Of a stretch of 64,000 nucleotides of DNA, positions 35,708 to 43,706 are shown one piece after another. The DNA is from DATKPE01 sp033854175 (GTDB lineage Bacteria; Bacteroidota; Ignavibacteria; UBA10030; SZUA-254), in NCBI GenBank assembly GCA_033854175.1, contig JAWOKN010000096.1:1-64000 (forward strand), written 5' to 3'. Numbering within the stretch: position 1 is the first letter of the stretch; every line of letters begins with the position of its first letter. The translations under genes were made by a program, and so were the position numbers. The notes below the pieces were generated by a model, which saw only the letters and a list, made by a program, of their open reading frames with translations, made no database searches and was not told where the DNA came from.

Positions 35708-35786
35708 TGGCGTATCTCCTTCTTGGGTTTTGTAAGGGTTATTTAGGCACCCCAAGATACGGATGCGCCGCTTTATTTTCTACCCG

Positions 35787-35795
35787 ATCTCAACC
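35787..35795 (+). repeat. target-site duplication, left copy
   Basis: ATCTCAACC, identical to 37186-37194. The two copies abut the inner IS at 35796 and 37185, giving a 9-bp duplication as IS256-related elements make. Confidence 0.75.
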
Positions 35796-35799
35796 GAAG

Positions 35800-35819
35800 G
35801 CGTATCATTAACGGTTGCT
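35800..35819 (+). repeat. left terminal inverted repeat of the inner IS
   Basis: GCGTATCATTAACGGTTGCT, the exact reverse complement of 37162-37181. The transposase stop codon (35819-35821) overlaps its inner edge. Confidence 0.9.
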
Positions 35820-37089
35820 CAAACATGACGTTTTAAGGCAATTCTGAGCCAGTCACTTTTGCCGATCTCGGCTCCAGCTAACTCAATTCGACTAAATCCA
35901 TTTCTTAGCCTCCTACGACCTCGACAGTCCGTATATGGCTTCATCCGGAGGTATGCTATGAGCAGGTTGATGTACGCTTCTGCATTGTGGATATTACCGA
36001 AGCTGCCGATTGTCTTGAGTCTCTGCTCGAGTTGACGCATGACGCTCTCGGCATCGTTGTTCGTCCGTGGCATCCCAGGATGGCGAAAGTGCACCGTCAG
36101 TCCTTGCCATTTACGTCCGATGACTTCAGTCATGATCCGGTGAGCCTGATGCTGTCTGTCTGGATGACGATGAAACACCGCCCACCGTGCCAATGCAGTC
36201 TCGTAGGTCCGGCTCGTCAGGATCCGCCGTACCGATCTACGGAGTCGTTCAATTGGCTTCAGGCCCAGCTTCAACTCCTTGATCCTCTTGATTCCTCGGG
36301 TCAGTTCGTTCATCCGTTGTTCATATGAACCTTCCCGTGTCCGATCGGGAAGCGATCTAACAACTTCACGCATTCGATGTTTCCACCGCTCCAAATCCCG
36401 TTGCCGCACCGTATACCCAATGCGTCGATCTAGACCGTCCAGAACGTGTTTTATGCAAATCTGATGTGGTTTCCCAGGGTAGATGTGACTGTACCCCAAT
36501 CCTATTACCGATTCCTCGTCACTGGTCATTCCTTTCATCGGGTAGGCCAATTTGTCCCGGAACACCTCAAAGTATTCCACCATTCCCCCTACTGTTGGCT
36601 CAGGCATCACCTCCACGTGTGGTATGTCTCCTCCTCGATCAACACCCACATACCAAACTACATTCTTCCCATGAACGCTGATATGCTTGTCGTCCGTTAT
36701 CAGCCATCCACGCCAGTACAGATCCAGTTCCTTGCTCAGCTCAGCCGGTGTTTTACATTGTTCTGCCACCTGCAGCACCAACCGTTGAACCGTCATCGCA
36801 CCAAGCTTCACCCCGTACTTCTCTCGACACCGTTTTGCCAGTACCCGACAACTGCCCCGTTCTTCTACGTGCCTCCTGGCCAGTTCCACGGCAAACTGCC
36901 AACTATACCGCCTCCGCTTTTGCCTTTGCAGCGTGAACGCCTTCCCACATTCCTCACAACGATACCGCTGGATCCGTCTCCTGGTATGACCGTGTTCATC
37001 CACCGGATGAATGGTCCGTGTCCCATTCCGCTTTGTCCCTGAACTTCCGCAATGCGGACACTTTCGATGCTGCTTTTTTTAGTCTCCAT
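35819..37089 (-). CDS. zinc-ribbon DDE transposase (IS256/Mutator-related), needs a frameshift
   Basis: The open frame from GTG 37003 encodes 394 residues, but homologous coding continues upstream of it: codons back to about 37074 read K-C-P-H-C-G-S-S-G-T-K-R-N, the first half of a zinc ribbon whose second half is C-E-E-C-G at residues 16-20. No start codon precedes that stretch. The only ATG (37089) is in the next frame, giving M-E-T-K-K before an A7 run; a one-base backward shift there joins the two into about 423 residues. Catalytic acidic residues are D104 or D105, D162 and E319 (NNDAES), numbered from 37003. The overall type recalls 'IS256 family, variant Zn-binding' transposases. Confidence 0.75.
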
Positions 37090-37161
37090 GCACCCAATGT
37101 AGTTTGCGCACAATTCATTTTCACCACAACCTCTTGTCACAAGAGACTTTACATCAAAAAC

Positions 37162-37181
37162 AGCAACCGTTAATGATACGC
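37162..37181 (+). repeat. right terminal inverted repeat of the inner IS
   Basis: AGCAACCGTTAATGATACGC, perfectly complementary in reverse to 35800-35819. Confidence 0.9.
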
Positions 37182-37185
37182 TACC

Positions 37186-37194
37186 ATCTCAACC
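37186..37194 (+). repeat. target-site duplication, right copy
   Basis: ATCTCAACC, matching 35787-35795. Confidence 0.75.
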
Positions 37195-37254
37195 AGATCA
37201 GTGTTTACACAGGTTTTCAATATAAATCATGAAACCCGTTCTATCTTTTACTTA

Positions 37255-37263
37255 TGGTATAAT
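37255..37263 (+). promoter_or_regulatory. extended -10 promoter candidate
   Basis: TGGTATAAT is a perfect TATAAT (37258-37263) with a TG extension. No good -35 is seen. It could drive the Spy/CpxP-like gene at 37407 with a leader of about 140 nt. Confidence 0.4.
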
Positions 37264-37406
37264 CGCTTTAGTGGTGATGTTGAAAATCGACAATTGTAAT
37301 ATTCCAGCCACCGCAGGCCGTTCAGAAAGCTGATCGTTGGAAGCTAAACCTTTCATATCGTGCGGTGTCAAACTACCGAATACTGATCTACTTAAGGAGA
37401 GCGTAC

Positions 37407-37931
37407 ATGAAAAAAATAATTCTTTTCATTTTGTTAGCGACTGGCATAGCGGTTGCGCAGCCACAGTCCTTGGACAAGGACGGCCGCTTGTTGCGTTCTG
37501 ATCGTCAGGGAAAAATATTTAAGCGACTCGACTTAAAGCCGGAACAGATGGCAAAAGTCAAAACTCTTCGTTCACAGTTGCAGAAAGATCAGATTGGTGT
37601 TCGCGCTAAAATTCAGACAGCGCGGATTGAACTTCGTGACCAATTTGATAAGGATAAGCCAGACCGTGCCATGATAGAGTCAAAACTGAATGAAATCAGC
37701 AAACTGCAGAATGAATTGAAGTTGAAAACAGCCGGATTCTGGTTCGACGTCAATGCTCTCCTCACTCCAGATCAGCAAAAAATCTGGAAGAGGGTACCTG
37801 CATTTGCTCTCGGGCAGGAACAACCTGCCCATCGTGGGATCTGGCAGCATCTGAAAAGGCTCTGGGGCAGACGAAATTGGTCCGACCGGCGTGAGGGTCA
37901 GGATTCTACGCGGTCTGAGGACAACGAATAA
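37407..37931 (+). CDS. Spy/CpxP/ZraP-like periplasmic protein
   Basis: 174 residues from the ATG at 37407, which has a strong AAGGAG 7 nt upstream; an in-frame start at 37365 would bury the signal peptide. The signal peptide is residues 1-18 (KKIILFILLATGIAVAQ). The mature protein is all-helical and charged: LDLKPEQMAKVKTLRSQLQKDQ, an Arg/Gln/Lys-rich middle, then LTPDQQKIWKR. The two L-x-P-x-Q-x-x-x-hydrophobic motifs are the LTxxQ repeats of the Spy/CpxP/ZraP family, which act as periplasmic chaperones or metal-stress sensors. The C-terminal ~25 residues are a basic, disordered tail. It lies directly beside the IS cluster and its promoter region may have been altered by it. Confidence 0.75.
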   Translation: MKKIILFILLATGIAVAQPQSLDKDGRLLRSDRQGKIFKRLDLKPEQMAKVKTLRSQLQKDQIGVRAKIQTARIELRDQFDKDKPDRAMIESKLNEISKLQNELKLKTAGFWFDVNALLTPDQQKIWKRVPAFALGQEQPAHRGIWQHLKRLWGRRNWSDRREGQDSTRSEDNE

Positions 37932-37940
37932 GACTGGGGT

Positions 37941-38366
37941 CTAGGTCGCCGTGTGACTGCAGAACTTCTGAAATGCATTGATCAGCAAACCCGCGACTTC
38001 TTGTGGTCTACGAATTTCAATATCTGATCGGTGTATCATAAAGACAAGACGGCCATCAAGTAGAAGCCCGAACGATGGTGATGATGGTGGCATGCTCGTG
38101 AAATATGAGCGTGCCCGATTGGTGGCATCCCGGTCACCACTTGCGAACACCGTTGCGATGATATCAGGTTTTACAGGAGAATGCATTGCCAGACCGAGGG
38201 CAGGGCGTGCGATGCCGCCGGCGCATCCACAGACGGAATTGACGAACACAAGAGCCGTTCCCCTGTGATGGGCAAGAAGAGCGTCCACATCTTCTGCGGT
38301 CCGTAATTCTTTGACTCCGAGACGGGTAACCTCGGTGATGCATTGTTGCTGTAATATATCGTGCAT
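37941..38366 (-). CDS. bacilliredoxin-like thiol-disulfide protein (BrxA/BrxB, YphP family)
   Basis: 141 residues, full length. Thioredoxin fold with the unusual active-site motif C46-G-C48 in FVNSVCGCAGGIARP, the hallmark of bacilliredoxins, plus PPSSPSFGLLLDGRLVFMIHR. In Firmicutes these remove bacillithiol from oxidised proteins; whether this organism makes bacillithiol cannot be judged here. No signal peptide, so cytosolic. It is convergent with the Spy-like gene (9 bp between stops). Confidence 0.85.
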   Translation of the reverse strand: MHDILQQQCITEVTRLGVKELRTAEDVDALLAHHRGTALVFVNSVCGCAGGIARPALGLAMHSPVKPDIIATVFASGDRDATNRARSYFTSMPPSSPSFGLLLDGRLVFMIHRSDIEIRRPQEVAGLLINAFQKFCSHTAT

Positions 38367-38782
38367 ACATATCTCCGTTGAATGAAGAACAAGATGAATT
38401 TGATAAGAATAATATAAGGAATTTTCTTCAAAATGGCTCTTTTAGGGGAGGGAATACAGATTTAAACGTTTTCCTTCTGAAAACATCTAACATGAGAATC
38501 GCCATGGTGAATATCGCTGCCATGGGGACCGATGTGATAGATCAATGGTGCGGTGGATGTGCGTTTTGAATGAGACGTTGTCCCAGAGAAGCAGTCTTCC
38601 GCACCATTACCATTAGTAGGAGGATCAGAGAAATTCTTACCAATATCGTTCATCAGGCCAGGTAACATCCTCCCCTTGGGGGGAGCGCCTGGATACGGCC
38701 TGTTGTGAATTTCATGACGCAAAATTTGATTTCTTCTTGACATTGATGATGGAGATTTTTATCTTTAGACTAATAAGGTCAA
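38367..38782. other. divergent intergenic region with strong hairpin
   Basis: 416 bp between the bacilliredoxin (minus) and TetR (plus) genes. It holds a compact nested palindrome at 38658-38692 (CCAGG outer arms, CTCCCC-TT-GGGGGG core) and the TetR promoter at 38737-38765. On the minus strand a 63-codon frame starts at ATG 38653, shortly after AAGGGGAGG. It ends at 38462, is His/Ser-rich and matches nothing I know, so I do not call it a gene. Confidence 0.4.
38737..38765 (+). promoter_or_regulatory. promoter of the first efflux operon
   Basis: A perfect TTGACA (38737-38742), a 17-nt spacer and TATCTT (38760-38765) lie 17 nt before the TetR ATG, so the leader is only about 11 nt. Confidence 0.7.
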
Positions 38783-39436
38783 ATGGTCGAAAAACACACT
38801 TCATCTGTTATTGTACACCGTAACGGTCAGGCTAAGCGTGCGCAGATTATCGAGGCTGCGCATCGTCATTTCAGTTATTATGGTTTTTCCAAGGTGACCA
38901 TGAACGAAATCGCCGCGGAACTTGGCATGGGAAAGGCATCGCTCTATTATTATTTCCTTACAAAGGAGGATTTATTTCAGGCGGTGCTTGCGGAAAAACA
39001 TAAGGAATTTCTCATGGTAGTTGAGTGCCGTTTGGGCTCGTTAAGGACATCGACCGAGAAGGCTCGGACCTTTGTTGCTATGCGGATGGATTTTTTCAGC
39101 GAGATCCTGAACCTGAACATCGTCGATTTTCAGCACTGGCAATCGATACGACCCCAGCTCCAGGCGGCATTCAAAACCTTCACCCAGCATGAACAACAGA
39201 TCCTACGTCGCATTATCCATGAAGGATCCGATGGCGGGGAGTTTGATATCGAGTCCGTAGAAAAATGTACCAACGCGCTTTTCCAGATCATGCGTGGTAT
39301 GCGCTGCCAATTCATTCGAACAATCGAGGGACCGCAATTTCAAAAAAGTGACTTCCAGGTGCTTAAGCGTGAGACATTATTTATTATAGATCTTTTTTTA
39401 AGGGGAATGTCAAGACACGGCGGAAGAATGAAATAG
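38783..39436 (+). CDS. TetR/AcrR-family repressor of the adjacent efflux operon
   Basis: 217 residues. The N-terminal TetR helix-turn-helix lies at about 17-63 (QIIEAAHRHFSYYGFSKVTM ... GKASLYYYFLTKEDLF). The C-terminal all-helical domain is the ligand pocket and dimer interface, rich in aromatic residues (FQHWQSIRPQLQAAFKTF). Such regulators block RND pump operons until a drug or lipid ligand binds. It is the first gene of the unit, 42 bp before the adaptor, so it would control its own synthesis. A weak stem (GGGAG-TAT-CTCCC) lies in that 42-bp gap. AAGG lies 4 nt before the ATG. Confidence 0.88.
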   Translation: MVEKHTSSVIVHRNGQAKRAQIIEAAHRHFSYYGFSKVTMNEIAAELGMGKASLYYYFLTKEDLFQAVLAEKHKEFLMVVECRLGSLRTSTEKARTFVAMRMDFFSEILNLNIVDFQHWQSIRPQLQAAFKTFTQHEQQILRRIIHEGSDGGEFDIESVEKCTNALFQIMRGMRCQFIRTIEGPQFQKSDFQVLKRETLFIIDLFLRGMSRHGGRMK

Positions 39437-39478
39437 TGAAAGGGAGTATCTCCCAAACTTTACTCGAATGACGTCTAC

Positions 39479-40528
39479 ATGAAAATTTCAAAAATACAGA
39501 TATTTATCGGTATTGTGCTCATACTGATAATTGCGGCCGTATTCAGATTTGTCAAGAATGGCTCCGCAACCGACCCGCGGAAATTACCGGCGCCTCTTGT
39601 CAAAGTCGAGCTGCCACACGTTGAAACGGTTGTCGACCAGCTGACGTTTACAGGCGATATCCTCCCAATTCAACAGGCGAATATTTACTCAAAGGTTAGC
39701 GGCAACCTTGAAAAGCTTTATGTCGATATTGGCATGTATGTCAAGGCGAATCAGCAACTTGCATTGATCGATACGACGGAGTTATTTCAGCAATATCAGC
39801 AGGCAGCGGCAACATATGAAAATGCACGCTTAACCTATGAAAGGAACAAGGAGCTCTTCGGGCAGAACCTGATCGCCCGGCAGGATCTCGATAACGCCGA
39901 GGCGGCGATGAAAGTCGCGAAGGGTGCGTACGACAATACAGTCACCAGGCTTGGATATGCATATATCCAAGCACCGTTTGCCGGGTTTATCACAAAACGG
40001 TTTTTCGACCAGGGGGCAAATGTTACATCGAACAACACCTCGTTGTTTGTTCTCATGGATATGGAGTCAATGAAGATAACGATCGATGTCCTGGAGAAAG
40101 ACATCCCGTTGGTTACGGTGGGGAAGAAGGCATACATCCGCGTTGATGCGTTCCCCGACAGGGTATTCGGGGGAACTGTCACGCGGTTGAGCCAGGCCGT
40201 GGATCTCGCGACCAGGACAATGGAGGTCGAAATAGATATTCCTAACAAAGATCATCTTTTGAGGCCGGGAATGTTTGCACATGTGTCGCTTGTTGTTCGG
40301 GAATTGCCCAATAGCCTCACCCTTCCCTCAATGGCGCTTGGGAACGATAATCAAGGTACATACATCTTCATTATTGACGGCTCGGTCGCTCACAGGAAAA
40401 GTGTTGCCACAGGAATAGAACAAAACGGGCGAACACAAATACTCTCGGGTCTTTCAGCGACAGACAAGGTCGTCACCGTCGGTCAGCAGTTTGTAAAAGA
40501 CGGCGCTCCTGTGACCATTCAACAATAA
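39479..40528 (+). CDS. RND efflux periplasmic adaptor (MFP)
   Basis: 349 residues. An N-terminal hydrophobic segment (about 8-24, no lipobox) anchors it in the inner membrane or serves as signal. Membrane-fusion-protein modules follow in order: barrel-sandwich half (GDILPIQQANIYSKVSGNLEKL), a short alpha-hairpin (about 103-155), second half (APFAGFITKRFFDQGANV), a beta-barrel (about 195-275) and a membrane-proximal domain. It bridges the RND pump and TolC channel. It starts 42 bp after tetR and ends 13 bp before the pump gene. Confidence 0.9.
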   Translation: MKISKIQIFIGIVLILIIAAVFRFVKNGSATDPRKLPAPLVKVELPHVETVVDQLTFTGDILPIQQANIYSKVSGNLEKLYVDIGMYVKANQQLALIDTTELFQQYQQAAATYENARLTYERNKELFGQNLIARQDLDNAEAAMKVAKGAYDNTVTRLGYAYIQAPFAGFITKRFFDQGANVTSNNTSLFVLMDMESMKITIDVLEKDIPLVTVGKKAYIRVDAFPDRVFGGTVTRLSQAVDLATRTMEVEIDIPNKDHLLRPGMFAHVSLVVRELPNSLTLPSMALGNDNQGTYIFIIDGSVAHRKSVATGIEQNGRTQILSGLSATDKVVTVGQQFVKDGAPVTIQQ

Positions 40529-40541
40529 TATCTGATCATTT

Positions 40542-43500
40542 ATGTGGCTGACACGATTAGCACTTCGCTATCCCATTTCGACCTTCTTGTTTGCGTTGAC
40601 GATCCTTGTCCTTGGATTTGTTTCGTTCCGACAGCTCCCGGTAGATTTGCTTCCGAATATCACCGTCCCGGTTGTTAGTGTGATAACATTCTATTCCGGC
40701 GCCGGCCCATTGGACATGGAACAAGCTGTCACGGTATTCATTGAGCGAGGTGTCAGCTCTGTTAATGATGCCAGTTATGTCCAGTCAAGCACGCGCGAGG
40801 GAATCTCACAGGTACGCGTCAATTTCAACTGGGATGCAAATCTTGATGTGGGCCTTGTCGATATTGTTCAGCGAGTCAATCGTGTCCTTAATCAGCTTCC
40901 GACGGGTGTCTCGCAGCCAATTGTTCTCCGGTTCGACATTACAAATCTACCGGTATGTAATATCGCTGTCTCGGGCAACATGGATCCCCGCGATCTGTAC
41001 GATCTTGGCTTTAACGTAATTGAACCACAGATCGAACATATCGACGGTGTGGCATCTGCGCAAGTGCTGGGGGGGCGCATCCGAGAGATCCACGTAGTAC
41101 TTGATCGCAGCAGACTGGAGGCGCTCCGGCTTCCTGTGTCAACCGTGCTTCTGGCAGTGGCGAATTCAAATCTCGTTCTTCCTTCCGGGGACCTCAAAAC
41201 AGGGAAATTTGACTATTCTCTGCAAACGGAAAGCCGATTTAACGTTGTGAAACCAATGAATGACATCGTTATCAAGACAGTCAATGATGTCCCGATTCGC
41301 ATCAGAGATGTTGGCAGAGTTGAGGATAGTTATCAAGAAGAAACAGAGATCATTCGTATCAACGGGGAACCGGGCCTTACTCTGCGTGTACAGAAACTTG
41401 CGAATGCCAATACTATTGATGTCGTTGACAACGTTCTTCATGCGCTCCCGAAGCTTACGGGAATTCCACCGGGCGTGAAAATGACACTGTCATTTGATCA
41501 GTCGATGTATATACGTCAGACAATATCGGGTCTTCAGAGAGAGGCCCTCCTTGGTGCGGTGCTGGCGATGATCGTGATTCTCCTGTTCCTGAGAAACATG
41601 CGGGGAACCTTAATAATCATTGTGGCAATTCCCCTTTCTATACTTCTCGCGTTTATATGGTTCAGGTTCGGAAATGTCACCCTCAACATCATGACGTTCG
41701 GTGGTCTGGCACTTGCCGTGGGACGTCTTGTCGACGACTCCATTGTTGAGCTTGAGGCAATTTCCAGGCATTATAACCATCAGAAACCGAATGAAACACG
41801 CCTTGACGCGACGCTTGCAGCTGCGAAGGAAGTTGCTGCCCCAATTTTTATTTCCACGCTGACGACCGTCATCGTATTTCTTCCGATTGTTTTCCTCACC
41901 GGCATTGCCAAACTGATGTTTATTCCCCTGACAATAACCATCACCGTCGCACTCTTCGGATCGTTTTTTGTATCCCGGACCGTAACTCCGCTCATGTGTC
42001 TCAATTTTCTTCCTCCGGAGAAGAAGCTCGACAGAACCTCCGTAAAATTGCCTGATCGTATTCGGGTCCGGGCACACGACCTCCTTGCGCAACTAGACGC
42101 GGTGTATTCGAAGAGGCTGCTCTGGACGCTGAAACACCGGAAGGTCGTTATTCTCTCGATTGTCGGCTTTGCCCTTCTTTCTCTTATTCTTGTGAAATTC
42201 ATCGGAACGGAATTCTTTCCCGACCAGGACGAGGGGCAATTTACTATTACCGTAAAGTTGCCCGTCGGGACCCGAGTCGAGGTTACCGATCAATATATGC
42301 GCCAGATCGAGGATATTTTACAGAAGAATGTCCCTGAAATGCAGGCGATGATATCGGATGTCGGGATACCATCGGCAAGAAGCGGAAATTTCTTCGCAAG
42401 GAACAGCGGAAGCCATTCCGGGAATATTCAGGTAGCTCTAGTTTCACCGGATCAGCGGAAACGTTCCATTTTTGAGATAATCTCGGCAATCCGCCCAAAA
42501 ATGGCCGCACTTTCTGGGGCGAGCATCTTTATCAGTCCGAGTGGATTTTTACGGTTCCTCCTAAACTTCGGCAGCTCAGCCCCCATCGATGTTGAGGTTC
42601 GCGGGTTTGATCTCGATCAGGGGACAAAACTTTCAAAAGAGATCCAGTCGATTGTGCAGGCAACACCGGGGGCCACGGATGTCCAGGTGAGCCGCGAGGA
42701 TAACCTCCCCGAGTTGCGTGTGAGGATCGACCGTGACAAAGCCGGCATGCTTGGAATTAACGTCGCCGACATCGCAAATACGATCACCACCTGCATCAAC
42801 GGTTCGGTCGCTTCGCTGTACACTGATCCGGTGAGCGGCAACCAATACAATATCCTTGTTCGATTAAGTGAAGATTACCGTTCAAATATTGATGATCTTC
42901 GCAATGTTGTGCTCTCCACACAGGGCGGGCAACCTGTCGCCCTCGGCAATGTAGCCACAATCGAACGAACAAATTCTCCCGTGCAGATCGACAGAAAGTA
43001 CCAGCAGAGATTGATTGAGGTAACGGCAAATGTTGCCCCTGGATATGATCTGGGAGGGGTTGCGCAGGCGATCAAGGCTCGTCTTGATACGTTACCGATA
43101 CCTCCCGGGTTTGAAACAAAAATGACCGGCAATGTCGAGCAGCAACAAGAAACATTCCGCGATCTCCTTCTTGCTTTTGGTCTGGCAATCTTACTTGTCT
43201 ATGTTGTTATGGCTTCACAATTCCAATCACTTCTCGATCCGTTTATTATTATGTTCACGGTACCTCTCGGAATTGTTGGAGTCTTTTGGGCGTTGTTTCT
43301 TACCAGCACCACACTTTCGGTCACATCTTTCCAAGGGGTAATTGTTATGGTTGGGATTGTGGTGAGCAACGGCATTCTTCTCGTCGATTACACGAACCAT
43401 CTACGGATGAGAGGGATTTCATTGGAAGATGCAATAGTGCGCGGTGGGGTCACCAGGTTGAAACCCATTCTGATGACTTCACTTGCGACCGTTTTGGGAC

Positions 43501-43706
43501 TAATACCAATGGCTATTGGACTGGGAGGGGAGTCAACGCAGGCGCCGCTCGCAATTGCTGTCATAGGTGGATTGACGGTGTCGACAGGCTTGACGCTCTT
43601 CTTCATACCGACACTCTATTATGTCTTCGAGCATAAATTTAAGCGTGAAATGAAATCAGTCGATGCACATTCTGAACAACCGGAGGTCCTTGAGGATATC
43701 GCATGA
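40542..43706 (+). CDS. RND-family efflux pump (AcrB-like inner-membrane transporter)
   Basis: 1,054 residues, normal for hydrophobe-efflux RND pumps: twelve transmembrane helices in two halves, each with a large periplasmic loop (about 35-335 and 560-860). TM4 keeps the proton-relay pair D398/D399 (GRLVDDSIVELE). In TM10, where AcrB has K940, the sequence is VVSNGILLVDY, so Ser942 replaces Lys. Substrates cannot be told: drugs, bile-like compounds, lipids or siderophores are all possible. The stop overlaps the TolC start by ATGA, so pump and channel are coupled. Confidence 0.92.
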   Translation: MWLTRLALRYPISTFLFALTILVLGFVSFRQLPVDLLPNITVPVVSVITFYSGAGPLDMEQAVTVFIERGVSSVNDASYVQSSTREGISQVRVNFNWDANLDVGLVDIVQRVNRVLNQLPTGVSQPIVLRFDITNLPVCNIAVSGNMDPRDLYDLGFNVIEPQIEHIDGVASAQVLGGRIREIHVVLDRSRLEALRLPVSTVLLAVANSNLVLPSGDLKTGKFDYSLQTESRFNVVKPMNDIVIKTVNDVPIRIRDVGRVEDSYQEETEIIRINGEPGLTLRVQKLANANTIDVVDNVLHALPKLTGIPPGVKMTLSFDQSMYIRQTISGLQREALLGAVLAMIVILLFLRNMRGTLIIIVAIPLSILLAFIWFRFGNVTLNIMTFGGLALAVGRLVDDSIVELEAISRHYNHQKPNETRLDATLAAAKEVAAPIFISTLTTVIVFLPIVFLTGIAKLMFIPLTITITVALFGSFFVSRTVTPLMCLNFLPPEKKLDRTSVKLPDRIRVRAHDLLAQLDAVYSKRLLWTLKHRKVVILSIVGFALLSLILVKFIGTEFFPDQDEGQFTITVKLPVGTRVEVTDQYMRQIEDILQKNVPEMQAMISDVGIPSARSGNFFARNSGSHSGNIQVALVSPDQRKRSIFEIISAIRPKMAALSGASIFISPSGFLRFLLNFGSSAPIDVEVRGFDLDQGTKLSKEIQSIVQATPGATDVQVSREDNLPELRVRIDRDKAGMLGINVADIANTITTCINGSVASLYTDPVSGNQYNILVRLSEDYRSNIDDLRNVVLSTQGGQPVALGNVATIERTNSPVQIDRKYQQRLIEVTANVAPGYDLGGVAQAIKARLDTLPIPPGFETKMTGNVEQQQETFRDLLLAFGLAILLVYVVMASQFQSLLDPFIIMFTVPLGIVGVFWALFLTSTTLSVTSFQGVIVMVGIVVSNGILLVDYTNHLRMRGISLEDAIVRGGVTRLKPILMTSLATVLGLIPMAIGLGGESTQAPLAIAVIGGLTVSTGLTLFFIPTLYYVFEHKFKREMKSVDAHSEQPEVLEDIA

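Larger units (their letters stand above)
35796..37185 (-). mobile_element. complete 1,390-bp insertion sequence with zinc-ribbon DDE transposase
   Basis: It is bounded by 20-bp perfect inverted repeats (35800-35819 and 37162-37181), with four less conserved bases outside each, and flanked by 9-bp direct repeats ATCTCAACC. One transposase gene fills it on the minus strand. The perfect repeats and duplication indicate a recent insertion into the older IS256-like remnant. Confidence 0.85.
35272..37212 (-). mobile_element. IS256-like insertion sequence remnant, split by a second IS
   Basis: The outer ends CTGTGTAAAC (35272-35281) and GTTTACACAG (37203-37212) are a 10-bp inverted repeat of the type found at IS256-family tips. 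Inside lie an internally deleted transposase (35288-35707) and, inserted into its upstream region, a complete 1,390-bp element (35796-37185). Without the inner element the remnant is only about 540 bp. A target duplication for the outer element is not clear: TCAATA occurs near both ends but is not flush. Confidence 0.65.

Noticed and set aside
35819..37003. Treating the 394-residue frame as the complete transposase
   Set aside because: Half of its zinc ribbon would be missing; homologous coding clearly continues upstream in another register.
36446..37042. 198-codon plus-strand frame inside the inner IS
   Set aside because: It is the antisense of the transposase zinc-ribbon and catalytic region; Pro/Leu-rich composition is an artefact of that.
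38462..38653. 63-codon minus-strand frame after AAGGGGAGG
   Set aside because: No homology known to me, no promoter, and the ribosome-like bases are part of a palindrome; kept only as an observation.
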